Of a stretch of DNA of 64,000 nucleotides, positions 1 through 63,900 are shown piece after piece. The notes under the pieces were generated by a model. It made no database searches, was not told the DNA's origin, and was given only the letters and a program-made list of their open reading frames with translations. Every line of letters starts with the position of its first letter. Positions within the stretch are counted from its first letter, which is position 1. A program made the position numbers and the translations under genes. The DNA is from Owenia fusiformis (lineage: Eukaryota > Annelida > Polychaeta > Sabellida > Oweniidae), in assembly GCA_903813345.2 (NCBI GenBank), contig CAIIXF020000001.1, forward strand, positions 55,631,885 through 55,695,884. Reading direction: 5' to 3'.

Positions 1-1299
1 TCTTAGCCAGACTGCTTTTTAAAATCTATTATAAGCTGAATAATACCTTAAAGATCATGGTATGAATAAAGATGAATTCTCAAATGTAAAAATTTATTTT
101 TCGCCTAAGTTGATTATATTTGGTAGGCTGAGCTAATACAGGATCAATTTATCCTGCTTGGTCACTAGACAGTTTGTCTTTCAAAGGCTTAGTGTTTGCT
201 AAATCTAATCCAAAAGATTCTTGGCTAGAATAAACAATAAGCTTATTTGTATTTTTTGCCCCTATATCATGTAATACTAGATACTCTTGCCTCATTTTGT
301 AAAACGGACATAGTTAAGCTAAAATGAAATGAAAATTAATGTGGATTAAAAACAAAGTAGTGACAATATCCATTTCAATTGATATTCCATTTGCTAGTGG
401 GTTAGATTCCCCTGGTGCCATTCATATTCATTGCTTAGAAAGAACAATGGATTTAGAATACACAAGTAGGTCCAGTTGTGCCCTGAGTCCCAAAGGATAG
501 TATAAGGACTAGTCTCTGAATTTGACAAATAATACTCAAATAGATATGCAAGTAGTTGTCATTGGCCTTTCATAAGAGTTTGAAAATGAAATAGATTTTT
601 TAAAGTTATTTTATTTCCATAATTAAAAGTCGTATACAATATTACATGTGTGTACACATTGAAATAGATGCAAGGTATCAATGGAGGAGTAAAATTCTGT
701 GATTGCAGTTTTGACTGGGTACCTGCATATTTGACTGACCTTAACCTTATTTGGTAAAGACAGATCAAGGATTATCTCTCATTGAAAGAGTATAGATAAA
801 ACTCTGAAAATAACCTATTAAAAAGGGTCTCTAATTTCTGATGCTCGAGTTGTGTATTTTCTGACTTTTAAGGTTAGGTTTTCGGTGAATGAGATGTTTT
901 TGTAATGATTGAAGTGTGGTGAAGCCCATCAAGGAGCTACTGAAACCATTCTTGGTAATTAGTTTTGGGAATTGTTGGCTAAAATGTGTGTTTTTATATA
1001 GCCTATTTAACTTCATTTGGCTAAGGAAATGTATTTTATGTTGTGTATCTATACAATTTATATAAGAAGGGGACTAACCTAAATAATTGAAACTCAATTA
1101 ATCTTCGACAAAATTATCTTGTATCAAGGTTATTAAATTCTTTTGTTAAAATCATATAAGCAGAATCACTTGGACTAACTATCAAGCAATTATAAATATG
1201 ATAAATTATATCCATTTTGTCACAAAAAGCTTTTAATATGTCACACAACAGGATTCTTTTTTCCAAATTATGTTTGGTATATGTTGCTGTATGACAGAT

Positions 1300-1640
1300 A
1301 ATTAAATATAATCATAAGCTAAAGGGCATTGTTAAATATAATCATAATCTTAAGGGTATTGTTGAATATAATCATAACCTAAAGGGCATTCTTAAAAACA
1401 ATCATAAGCTAAGGGCATTGTTAAATACAGTCATAGGCTAAAGGCCATTGTTAAATACAATCATAAGCTAAGGGCATTCCTAAATACAATCATAGGCTAA
1501 AGGGCATTGTTAAATACGATAATAAGCTAAAGGGCATTGTTGAATACAATAATAAGCTAAAGGGCATTGTTAAATACAATAATAAGCTAAAGGGCATTGT
1601 TGAATACAATAATAAGTTAAAGGGCATTGTTGAATGACAC
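1300..1640. repeat. Tandem repeat, about 30 bp x 11
   Basis: Degenerate copies of a unit with core AATCATAAGCTAAAGGGCAT and TGTTAAATAC. The last copies (from about 1510) are more uniform than the first. Confidence 0.9.
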
Positions 1641-1969
1641 TGACATACTAAAGATCATATTGCAAATGGAATTGACATGATAAACATTTAAATAACATTG
1701 ATGGATATTAAACTGTATTGCCTTAACATTGAATTGCCTTAGCATTGAAGTAAACTGATCATGTTGTAAATGGGATAGGTATAATCGGGAAACATTTCAC
1801 TAGAAAACTCCAAATATATTAATTGGTATTGCCTTGACAGTAAAGTGTGATAATCATTACATTAAAGGAGATGTGAAATATGTTGAAGTGTACTTTGCAG
1901 ATGTGCTGCATTATGTCCTGTCTCCTGTTGTTTCATTGCTATAATTCTTTACTGATTTTCATAAACCGG

Positions 1970-2152
1970 GAAACCATGTGATCAAAAACCTGTCTAAGTG
2001 GAATGCTTTTGGTACCGCTAAAAAGTGTTCTACTCGGTAGGTGTTCATTTTATATTAAGTCAGTTGGTCTTTGAGGTCAGAAAAGTGTTCCAATAACAGA
2101 GGTGTTCTACTTCTAGAGGTGTTCCACTTTACAGGTTTCTCTGTATGTTTGT
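1970..2152. mobile_element. AAACCTGT-family element copy
   Basis: Contains AAACCTGTCTAAGTGGAA near the left end and CCACTTTACAGGTTT at the right, with GTTCTACT/GTGTTCCA repeats between. Same family as copies near 13.7, 15.7, 20.6, 21.9, 48.0, 49.7 and 59.7 kb. Confidence 0.65.
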
Positions 2153-2234
2153 GATTTGAATATCGAAAAGATTTGGGGGATTTTAAGAACTAATATATCA
2201 CCTCATTTTATCATGAACTTCATTTTTGTTGCAG

Positions 2235-55167
<52,933 letters not shown>

Positions 55168-56254
55168 GATACCATCTGTATGAGACAGTAGGTTACTACT
55201 ATGAAATATTGCTTACCCCTGATAATGAGAAATCGTAAAAATGAACAACATGTAATTTTTTATGTTAGACTGGGAAGAAGTTTTGTTTTATTGAAATAGA
55301 TGTTTTTGTAAGTTGTGCTTAATGAACTTAACACAATGCCTGGGCCAAAAACGATAAACAAAGTCAAAATTTAGATTTTGTTTTTATTTTTCTGAAGATT
55401 TTTACTACGCATGCGCAAACTACAATGAAGGAAAACAAAGTCTGAATGTATAGGGGGCATGGTCCCAGGAATAGGGGGGAGATTCAAAAGTCAAAGAAAG
55501 TCGTATTTGTTCCCTTAGTGTTAAGAAGTAAACTGAAGTTTATGTTTCAGCACATCAGGAACTAGTGGTAGCTAGAAGCATGCATTACTTTACAAAATGG
55601 AGTATATTAAAGATGGAGGATTTTATGAACAATGGATATGTAAATGTGAACTAAGGTCCAAAAGTGACAAGACGAGACAATGTACAATGAAGCAATACTA
55701 GTTACTACATCACATAGAAGCATTGATCAAATGTGCCACTAATAAGCAATTTTATGAATTAAGCATGTAAATCATGTTTAAATTTGCATTTCAAATTGCA
55801 CTAAAAAAATATAACAAAAAAACATATATTCCATACATTGGTTTTAAAAATTGCATTGAAGGCATTCTTCTTAATGCTTGATTATAAACTACAATGTAGT
55901 TAAAACATTTTGAATGTACAAAATAGATTATGTATGTCTTACAAAACATTGAAAAGGGTATGACATTGACTTAAAGGTGAATTTTAAAAGATTTTATCTT
56001 CAAAAACATTGGAGTCTTCTTTCATACATCGATACATCATCAGGATCCTTCTGGCAATGATTATGGTAATGTATCTTAATTGTAGGGACAACACTAGCAG
56101 ATATGATCGTTTATGATCCGACTATGATATAAATAAATGAGGATGTTTCAAAACAGAGTGCCAACACAACAGTGATATTATATTAATCATGTAATCAAAA
56201 GCTGTAAATATGGAGTGTTTGCAGTACATGTATTTCTATGTGAAAAAGCATATA

Positions 56255-56312
56255 CAGGGTGTACTATGAGCACACTTTTAGAGAATCATTATAAGTACCT
56301 ATTGGACACCCT
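56255..56312. mobile_element. CAGGGTG-type miniature element
   Basis: CAGGGTGTACTATGA and TTGGACACCCTA are inverted ends about 58 bp apart in the otoferlin 3' UTR. Confidence 0.5.
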
Positions 56313-56725
56313 ATATGTGTGAAATTTCAGTGAAATACAATAGATAGAATTAAATAACATGTTGGGCAGTTTACTATTCAATGCATAGACCTCCAAGCAG
56401 TTTCATCATTCAGTATGTTTTGGAAATGCAGGCTTTGAAACGTTGATTCATGCTCTCCAAAAAGTTAAGTACACAGAGACTCCCACTTGGAAAGTACAGG
56501 TTAAAATTTACACTGTAATTAGTTTTTCTCAATAAGTAATTAATCTTTCAAATTCCAGTGAAGGAGTTGGTGTTACAGAAGGGGGAATGTAAATAGTGAG
56601 AGAGCCAGAGTTGATGCAAGAAAACCTGTGTAAATAAAAATTCTCTCACTTTGTATGAACTTTGTAAAGGTCTGCAAAATGCTTATTACAAAATGTTATC
56701 AATGAAATCTACTTTCAAATAAATA

Positions 56726-57237
56726 CTGTAGATTGGGTTAATTTGGCGCTACTTAATTTGGCGAATTTGCCATTTTTGGCATATTGGCGGCTATTTAATT
56801 TGGCGGATTTGATAAAAAAAATGTTAATGCAATGTTAAACTTTGTTTGCGAATTACCATGTAAATGAGCATGTTTGGATATGTTCATTTTTTCTTTTGAG
56901 GACCACTGGCGATATTCACCATGTTTGTACATTTTTGTGAGATCATCCTTTACAGTTTGCACCTCGATCGATGCTGCTACTATACCGTGCTTTTCCTCTC
57001 TAGTTTTCCCTGAGTATTAATGAGTAACTGACCAGTTCTGAGCCAATTTATGAGAGACATTTTTTCATATTTTTGGAAAAAACTAAACCGAAAGTGACCT
57101 CAATACACTGGACGAAAGACCCTAGATAATTCCCGGGGATTCATTCTAAATTTTGGCGAAGATTTATATTGGCGAATTTTTCAATTTTGCCAAATTCGCC
57201 AAATTAAAGCGAGCGCCAAATTAACCCAATCTACAGT
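56726..57237. mobile_element. 512-bp MITE with TTGGCG-rich ends in the otoferlin 3' UTR
   Basis: CTGTAGATTGGGTTAATTTG and CAAATTAACCCAATCTACAG are exact inverted ends with TA on both sides; inner TTTGGCGAATTTG motifs repeat on each arm. Confidence 0.92.
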
Positions 57238-57407
57238 ACTTTGAAATGTGGCTTCAATAAATGATTTTTCAATATGACCCTTGTGTTTAAGACAGACCAT
57301 AATGGAGTGATGTATAAAATTGTAATGATACTTTGGACGTTAATGCTACAAGAAGAATGTATTGGTTTATGACTATGTATTATACAAGAATGTAAATGAA
57401 AAATATA

Positions 57408-57426
57408 AATAAATTGTTAAAATAAA
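57408..57426 (+). terminator. Otoferlin distal poly(A) signals
   Basis: Two AATAAA hexamers (57408-57413 and 57421-57426) in a strongly AT-rich tail, the last ones before the convergent IPO13 gene. Confidence 0.5.
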
Positions 57427-57436
57427 AGAATGTGTA

Positions 57437-57442
57437 TTTATT
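57437..57442 (-). terminator. IPO13 candidate poly(A) signal
   Basis: TTTATT on the + strand reads AATAAA on the - strand, about 420 nt past the IPO13 stop codon. Cleavage 15-25 nt further would overlap the otoferlin 3' end. Confidence 0.45.
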
Positions 57443-57858
57443 TCATTACTAAAAATTACAAAACTACACTTTTGTTCACATTGATATAGACTAAAAACAC
57501 TAGAACAATGGCATACAATTTAGATACCATCCATTCATTCTCTAATCTGGGGGTCCTTTCCAGTTCCCGCTATTATCGAATCAGCTGAAGGATGTTAGGA
57601 ACATTACTATTAAATTTTTATCCTAATTTGCGAGAGGTGACTCTTGACTAGTATCCACTCCCACCCAAAGATTCGGCAACCCTGGCCTGTTTGTTTGAAA
57701 CTTATTTTTCCTTATAATTGCATAAGGTCAAAATATTTGCCGAATATTTGTTACAATATAAACAGGCTCTTATCATGTGGTATAAAAGGTGACTTCCAGT
57801 TGCTAAACCTTTGGTGGGGAGTGTACATTTTACACTGGTGCGTGTTTAATATTCTCTC

Positions 57859-57967
57859 TCATATCGTAAGAGCAGTCTGAGCAGCATAGTCAGTACCTAG
57901 AAGTCCCCTACAGGCCAGTGTGAACTCATTGACAATCTCTCTCAGTTTTCTTTTGTTTACTCTTTCT
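57859..57967 (-). CDS. IPO13: IPO13 terminal exon
   Basis: 109 nt coding ERVNKRKLREIVNEFTL, ACRGLLGTDYAAQTALTI and TGA, with acceptor TTACAG. The vertebrate protein ends GTDYTADY, so this tail is a few residues longer. Confidence 0.95.
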
Positions 57968-60900
57968 CTGTAAGTACAAATGATCCTTTATTTAGTATTA
58001 ATTGCAAAATTACATCTTGCGAGCAAACTTTCTGAAATTTTTTAGCTAGGGCTCATATTATTCCTAGTCTATTTTCTATAATACTACTTTATTCTGGTAC
58101 AGTAAAACTGAACATTTTTACATTTATGCGTGCATTTTTCTATTTGGATATCAACATTGTTTTAATGTCAAAATATGGTAATTCAATAATATTAACACAT
58201 GTTTTCATTACATTGAAGTTTTAGTTAAGAATTAAAAAACCTGTCTGCTAGGCAGGGAAACTGTTTCTGAATGCTTGGTACAAAATAAAGAAAGGGACTC
58301 CCAGTAGGGGAATGAGGAATGATTCTTGACCCTATTTGAAGAGATGGTTGGATGAGGTAATTTACACAATCAAGGAAATGTGAATTTCCAAACTATACTT
58401 ACTTGAGCACCATTCGTGCAAATGTCTGCTTATTCTCAGTGCTGGCTTGACCTATATTGATTGAATCTTGTTGTATGAGAGTCGTCATACACTGTGACAA
58501 TAACTGAAAGTGGAACTTGTTCAAGGCCAGAAGCACATCTGATATTGGACCCATGTTGCTTCTAGGTGATTCACCAGATACACACTGGAAAGATTATTGT
58601 ATAAAATCATTTTAGTTGTAATATGTGTAAACTGCCACTGATATAAAGCCAAATTAAAATATCACATTCAAAAAGCATCTTTGGGAATAAAAAAAAACAC
58701 TAGAAAAAATATTTTTGTTATTAATATGCTATATTTAAAGAACATCCTTTTATTCTCATGGGGCTGATATTATGTCCAAAATGATTCTTGAGTAAAACAA
58801 GAAAGTATAAACAGTACACAAAATAAACAAGTTGATCATCATTGTATGTACCTTCAGTATGGTCTCTACTAGAGTGCCACAATGGGATTGCACTATTTTG
58901 GGAGAATTTGGTATTTTACTCTCTGCTCCTAAGAATTCACTCTGAAAAGAGAGAAATTATTCAATGTATTTACTGATATTACATAGAGCAGTTTTAGCTC
59001 TTTCTGGCAAAAAATAATTCACATTCATTAATGCAAACTGGAATCAGCCTAACCATGTATTTGTACTGTACTAAACTCTGACTTTTAAAATCAAGAAATC
59101 ATAAAAACCAATATAATATATTACATCAATCAGTTGTATATGTCTAGTGTCTAATTAGTTGGGAATTCTATTGAGATGCTCAAATCAGAGTATGAAGATG
59201 TTAAACTTACCAAGAACAAACAAGAAGATTTCACTGTTGGACCTTCAGCTAAGGCCATCCCTGCAATTCCTGTAAAAGAAATATATACATGCAAATCATA
59301 AAAACAAAGATTTCTCATGTTCAAGGCACATATAGAAATGAGTACATATATATTTTTCAAATAACCAACTTGGAATGCTATGTACAATAGTATATACATG
59401 TAAAAGCTTGAAAAAAGACAATTTTGGTTGAGAGTACAACTAAACAAATGTTTTTTATTCACAACAATAATCAATCAAATGAAAAATGAATGTGCCTCTT
59501 TTGAGAAGACAAATGTAAAATATGTAAACAAACTTACCAGCTTGCAACAGGGAATCTAAATTACATTCAGTATTCAAAAATAAATAACTGCATTTCTTTA
59601 TCATCTGAAAAATAACAACGATGAAATTAGAAATTAACAGATATGACAATATATACAGTGAAACCTGTACGACCAAACATCTGGCAAATCCAAACACCTT
59701 CCAATCAAAACACTTTTTTCAGTCTGATTTTTCCTCCCATTGACTCCCATGTTAAAAAAGATAGATGGCAGGTCATGAGTGATTATTTGGTACTTCCAGT
59801 TGTTTAATAATTAAAATATAACACATAACTTTTGCTATCTTAAAAACAGTCTACACCAGTGCTTTACGTATTCTTTTAATAATCCCTTTCTTCTGTGAAA
59901 GAAACAATAAACAAGAACTCCTGAAATTTTCAAAGTAATATTTACATACAATTTGTAACCTCTAAATATCACTTATTAACAGTTCTGTAGATCAAAAGTG
60001 AAAATGTATTTGAGATTCTGTGGAAACTATAATGTAAGTGGTAGAGTGTTCATCTTTGCTCACCTGGTGTAACATGTTCATGAAGCCCTCAACCAGATCT
60101 GTTCTATCATGAAGACCTGAAAGAATGCATGCCTTTTGCTTTGGAGTAAGCCTCTTACAATGTACATGTATGGTAATTTACAGACTAGCTTATGTACAGG
60201 TACAAAACCAGAAATAGTTCTGAGCTTTAAACTTTTTTTTAACCAATAACCAAATTATATGAAAAGTATAGAAGGGGTATATAAATTAGTTATTGCTAAA
60301 ATTGCTGAATTAAGATATGAGATTTAGAGGGTAAATACTAAACAAATGCTCTTCCTCATAATTATTGTTATTCATTTATTCCAATTTTTAAAAATGCATT
60401 TTATTAAATCAATTTTCTTACCCAGTTGTAAAGTAGCTAGAGTCTTTGTACAGAGTGAGTTAAATAAACTGACACCTGTCATTCTGAAGAATTCACTACT
60501 TCCAAACAGAATGATAAGCTGAAAGTAAACACAATGTAATACATTAGTGTATGTTATCAAACAGAATGATAAGCTGAAAGTGAACACAATGTAATACATC
60601 AGTGTATGTTATCTAACTTAATGACAAGAAAGAGGCTTGCAAAAATAATCTCAATATTTCTTGTTTGGTGAGGTCTGAGGACTATATGAGGCATAAACTA
60701 GCGTATCTCATACTTGAGTGAGTTTGGGGTAGATATCATCCGGGAATATATATCATATCTAAGGAGCGGCAGATATATTGTATATGTCCCGCTCCAGGTC
60801 AAATGCGAGCAGATATAATATATCCATCCCGCTCCTGGGAATTTTTCAAAAGTTTTAAAATGTTTTATAGTTTTAGCATTTAACATTTGTTAAAAAGTTT

Positions 60901-63900
60901 AAATGTTACAATTTCATAGTATTGAACTAAAGGAATATTACGAAAATGTTAAATAAAATTGTGCTTTTACAGTATAGGCCTATCTTGTCAATTTTGAAAA
61001 AGGTGGAACCCCAAAGTCCAAACCCACTCAAGTGTGAGATACACCAGTTATGTATGATCTGTTTTAGATATATAGGTTATTTACTGGGAGGGATTGAATA
61101 TGTCCAGTCTCGGTCGCTGCACTCGCTCGGTCAATATCATATTACCCTTCGGTCAATATCATATTGTCCCTCGGAATAAAACCCATATTCAATCCCGACC
61201 AGAAATAATCTATTTATTTCATAATACATTCCTCTAAAATGTTACATTTTGAAAATGCTTTTATCAATTAGCTAAGGTTTTAAATAACAGGAAAACCAAA
61301 AATAGGTTAATACGTTCCAATACGATTTTTTGCCCGGGGACAATACGATTTTTTCATGTAATACGCTCCAATACGATTTTTTTCCCGGGGACAATACGAT
61401 TTTTCCATGTAATACGATTCAATACGATTTTTATTCCTTCATATTTCCCTGGGAAAACAGTAGTATTATGGAATAAATAGGGTATATCCCTCGGGAAATA
61501 TTTATATCTCCCCTATATCCAAAACCTCCTGGTACATAACCCAGTATGTGTCTTACATCTTTGTCGAGGTCTAAAAGAGCAATGGTAAATGTCTTACCTG
61601 TTTGGCAAGATCCAAGAGGGCTATATGAGGGGTGGACTGGTATATACCCAGTATGTGTCTTACATCTTTGTTGGGGTCTAAGCGAGGAATATGAGGCAAA
61701 TATCTTACCTGCTTGGGGAGGTCTAAGATATGAGGGGTGGACTGGTATATACCCAGTATGTGTCTTACATCTTTGTTGAGGTCTAAGCGAGCAATATGAG
61801 GGAAATGTCTTACCTGTTTGGCAAGATCCAAGAGGGCTATATGAGGGGTGGACTGGTATATACCCAGTAAGTGTCTTACATCTTTGTTGGGGTCTAAGCG
61901 AGCAATATGAGGCAAATATCTTACCTGCTTGGGGAGGTCTAAGATATGAGGGGTGGACTGGTATATACCCAGTATGTGTCTTACATCTTTGTTGAGGTCT
62001 AAGCGAGCAATATGAGGGAAATGTCTTACCTGTTTGGCAAGATCCAAGAGGGCTATATGAGGGGTGGACTGGTATATACCCAGTATGTTGAGGTCTATTA
62101 GAGAGCAATATGAGGGAAATGTCTTACCTGTTTGGCAAGATCCAAGAGGGCTATATGAGGGGTGGGCTGGTATATACCCAGTATGTGTCTTACATCTTTG
62201 TTGGGGTCTAAGCGAGGAATATGAGGCAAATATCTTACCTGCTTGGGGAGGTCTAAGATATGAGGGGTGGACTGGTATATACCCAGTATGTGTCTTACAT
62301 CTTTGTTGAGGTCTATTAGAGAGCAATATGAGGGAAATGTCTTACCTGTTTGGCAAGATCCAAGAGGGCTATATGAGGGGTGGGCTGGTATATACCCAGT
62401 ATGTGTCTTACATCTTTGTTGGGGTCTAAGCGAGGAATATGAGGCAAATATCTTACCTGCTTGGGGAGGTCTAAGATATGAGGGGTGGACTGGTATATAC
62501 CCAGTATGTGTCTTACATCTTTGTTGAGGTCTATTAGAGAGCAATATGAAGGAAATGTCTTACCTGTTTGGCAAGATCCAAGAGGGCTATATGAGGGGTG
62601 GACTGGTATATACCCAGTATGTGTCTTACATCTTTGGTGGGGTCTAAGCGAGCAATATGAGGGAAATGTCTTACCTGTTTGGCAAGATCCAAGAGGGCTA
62701 TATGAGGGGTGGGCTGGTATATACCCAGTATGTGTCTTACATCTTTGTTGGGGTCTAAAAGAGCAATATGAGGCAAATATCTTACCTGCTTGGGGAGGTC
62801 TAAGATATGAGGGGTGGACTGGTATATACCCAGTATGTGTCTTACATCTTTGGTGGGGTCTTAGCGAGGAATATGAGGCAAATATCTTACCTGTTTGGCA
62901 AGATCCAAGAGGGCTATATGAGGGGTGGACTGGTATATACCCAGTATGTGTCTTACATCTTTGTTGGGGTCTAAGCGAGCAATATGAGGCAAATATCTTA
63001 CCTGCTTGGGGAGGTCTAAGATATGAGGGGTGGACTGGTATATACCCAGTATGTGTCTTACATCTTTGTTGAGGTCTATTAGAGAGCAATATGAGGGAAA
63101 TGTCTTACCTGTTTGGCAAGATCCAAGAGGGCTATATGAGGGGTGGGCTGGTATATACCCAGTATGTGTCTTACATCTTTGTTGGGGTCTTAGCGAGCAA
63201 TATGAGGCAAATATCTTACCTGCTTGGGGAGGTCTAAGATATGAGGGGTGGACTGGTATATACCCAGTATGTGTCTTACATCTTTGTTGGGGTCTAAGCG
63301 AGCAATATGAGGGAAATGTCTTACCTGTTTGGCAAGATCCAAGAGGGCTATATGAGGGGTGGACTGGTATATACCCAGTATGTGTCTTACATCTTTGGTG
63401 GGGTCTTAGCGAGGAATATGAGGCAAATATCTTTACCTGTTTAGCGAGGTCTAAGAGGGCTATATGAGGGGTGGACTGGTATATACCCAGTATGTGTCTT
63501 ACATCTTTGTTGGGGTCTAAGCGAGGAATATGAGGCAAATATCTTACCTGCTTGGGGAGGTCTAAGATATGAGGGGTGGACTGGTATATACCCAGTATGT
63601 GTCTTACATCTTTGTTGAGGTCTATTAGAGAGCAATATGAGGGAAATGTCTTACCTGTTTGGCAAGATCCAAGAGGGCTATATGAGGGGTGGACTGGTAT
63701 ATACCCAGTATGTGTCTTACATCTTTGTTGGGGTCTAAGCGAGGAATATGAGGCAAATATCTTACCTGCTTGGGGAGGTCTAAGATATGAGGGGTGGACT
63801 GGTATATACCCAGTATGTGTCTTACATCTTTGTTGAGGTCTATTAGAGAGCAATATGAGGGAAATGTCTTACCTGTTTGGCAAGATCCAAGAGGGCTATA

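Larger units (their letters stand above)
1..2234. other. Intron or upstream sequence of otoferlin
   Basis: No coding exon recognised; in particular no C2A sequence. Holds the 30-bp tandem array and a copy of the AAACCTGT repeat family. Short reading frames here are AT-rich and without features. Confidence 0.6.
55168..57440 (+). other. OTOF: Otoferlin 3' UTR (probable)
   Basis: No coding exon is visible after the stop at 55167. Several AATAAA motifs follow (for example near 56633, 57253, 57408 and 57421); the last pair would end the transcript near 57440. The interval contains a MITE at 56726-57237 and a smaller one at 56255-56312. Real extent is inferred only. Confidence 0.5.

Noticed and set aside
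61431-63853. Long reading frames of 145-330 codons on both strands
   Set aside because: They arise because the repeat unit is a multiple of three and lacks stops in several frames. Only the DLAKQ frame has homology.
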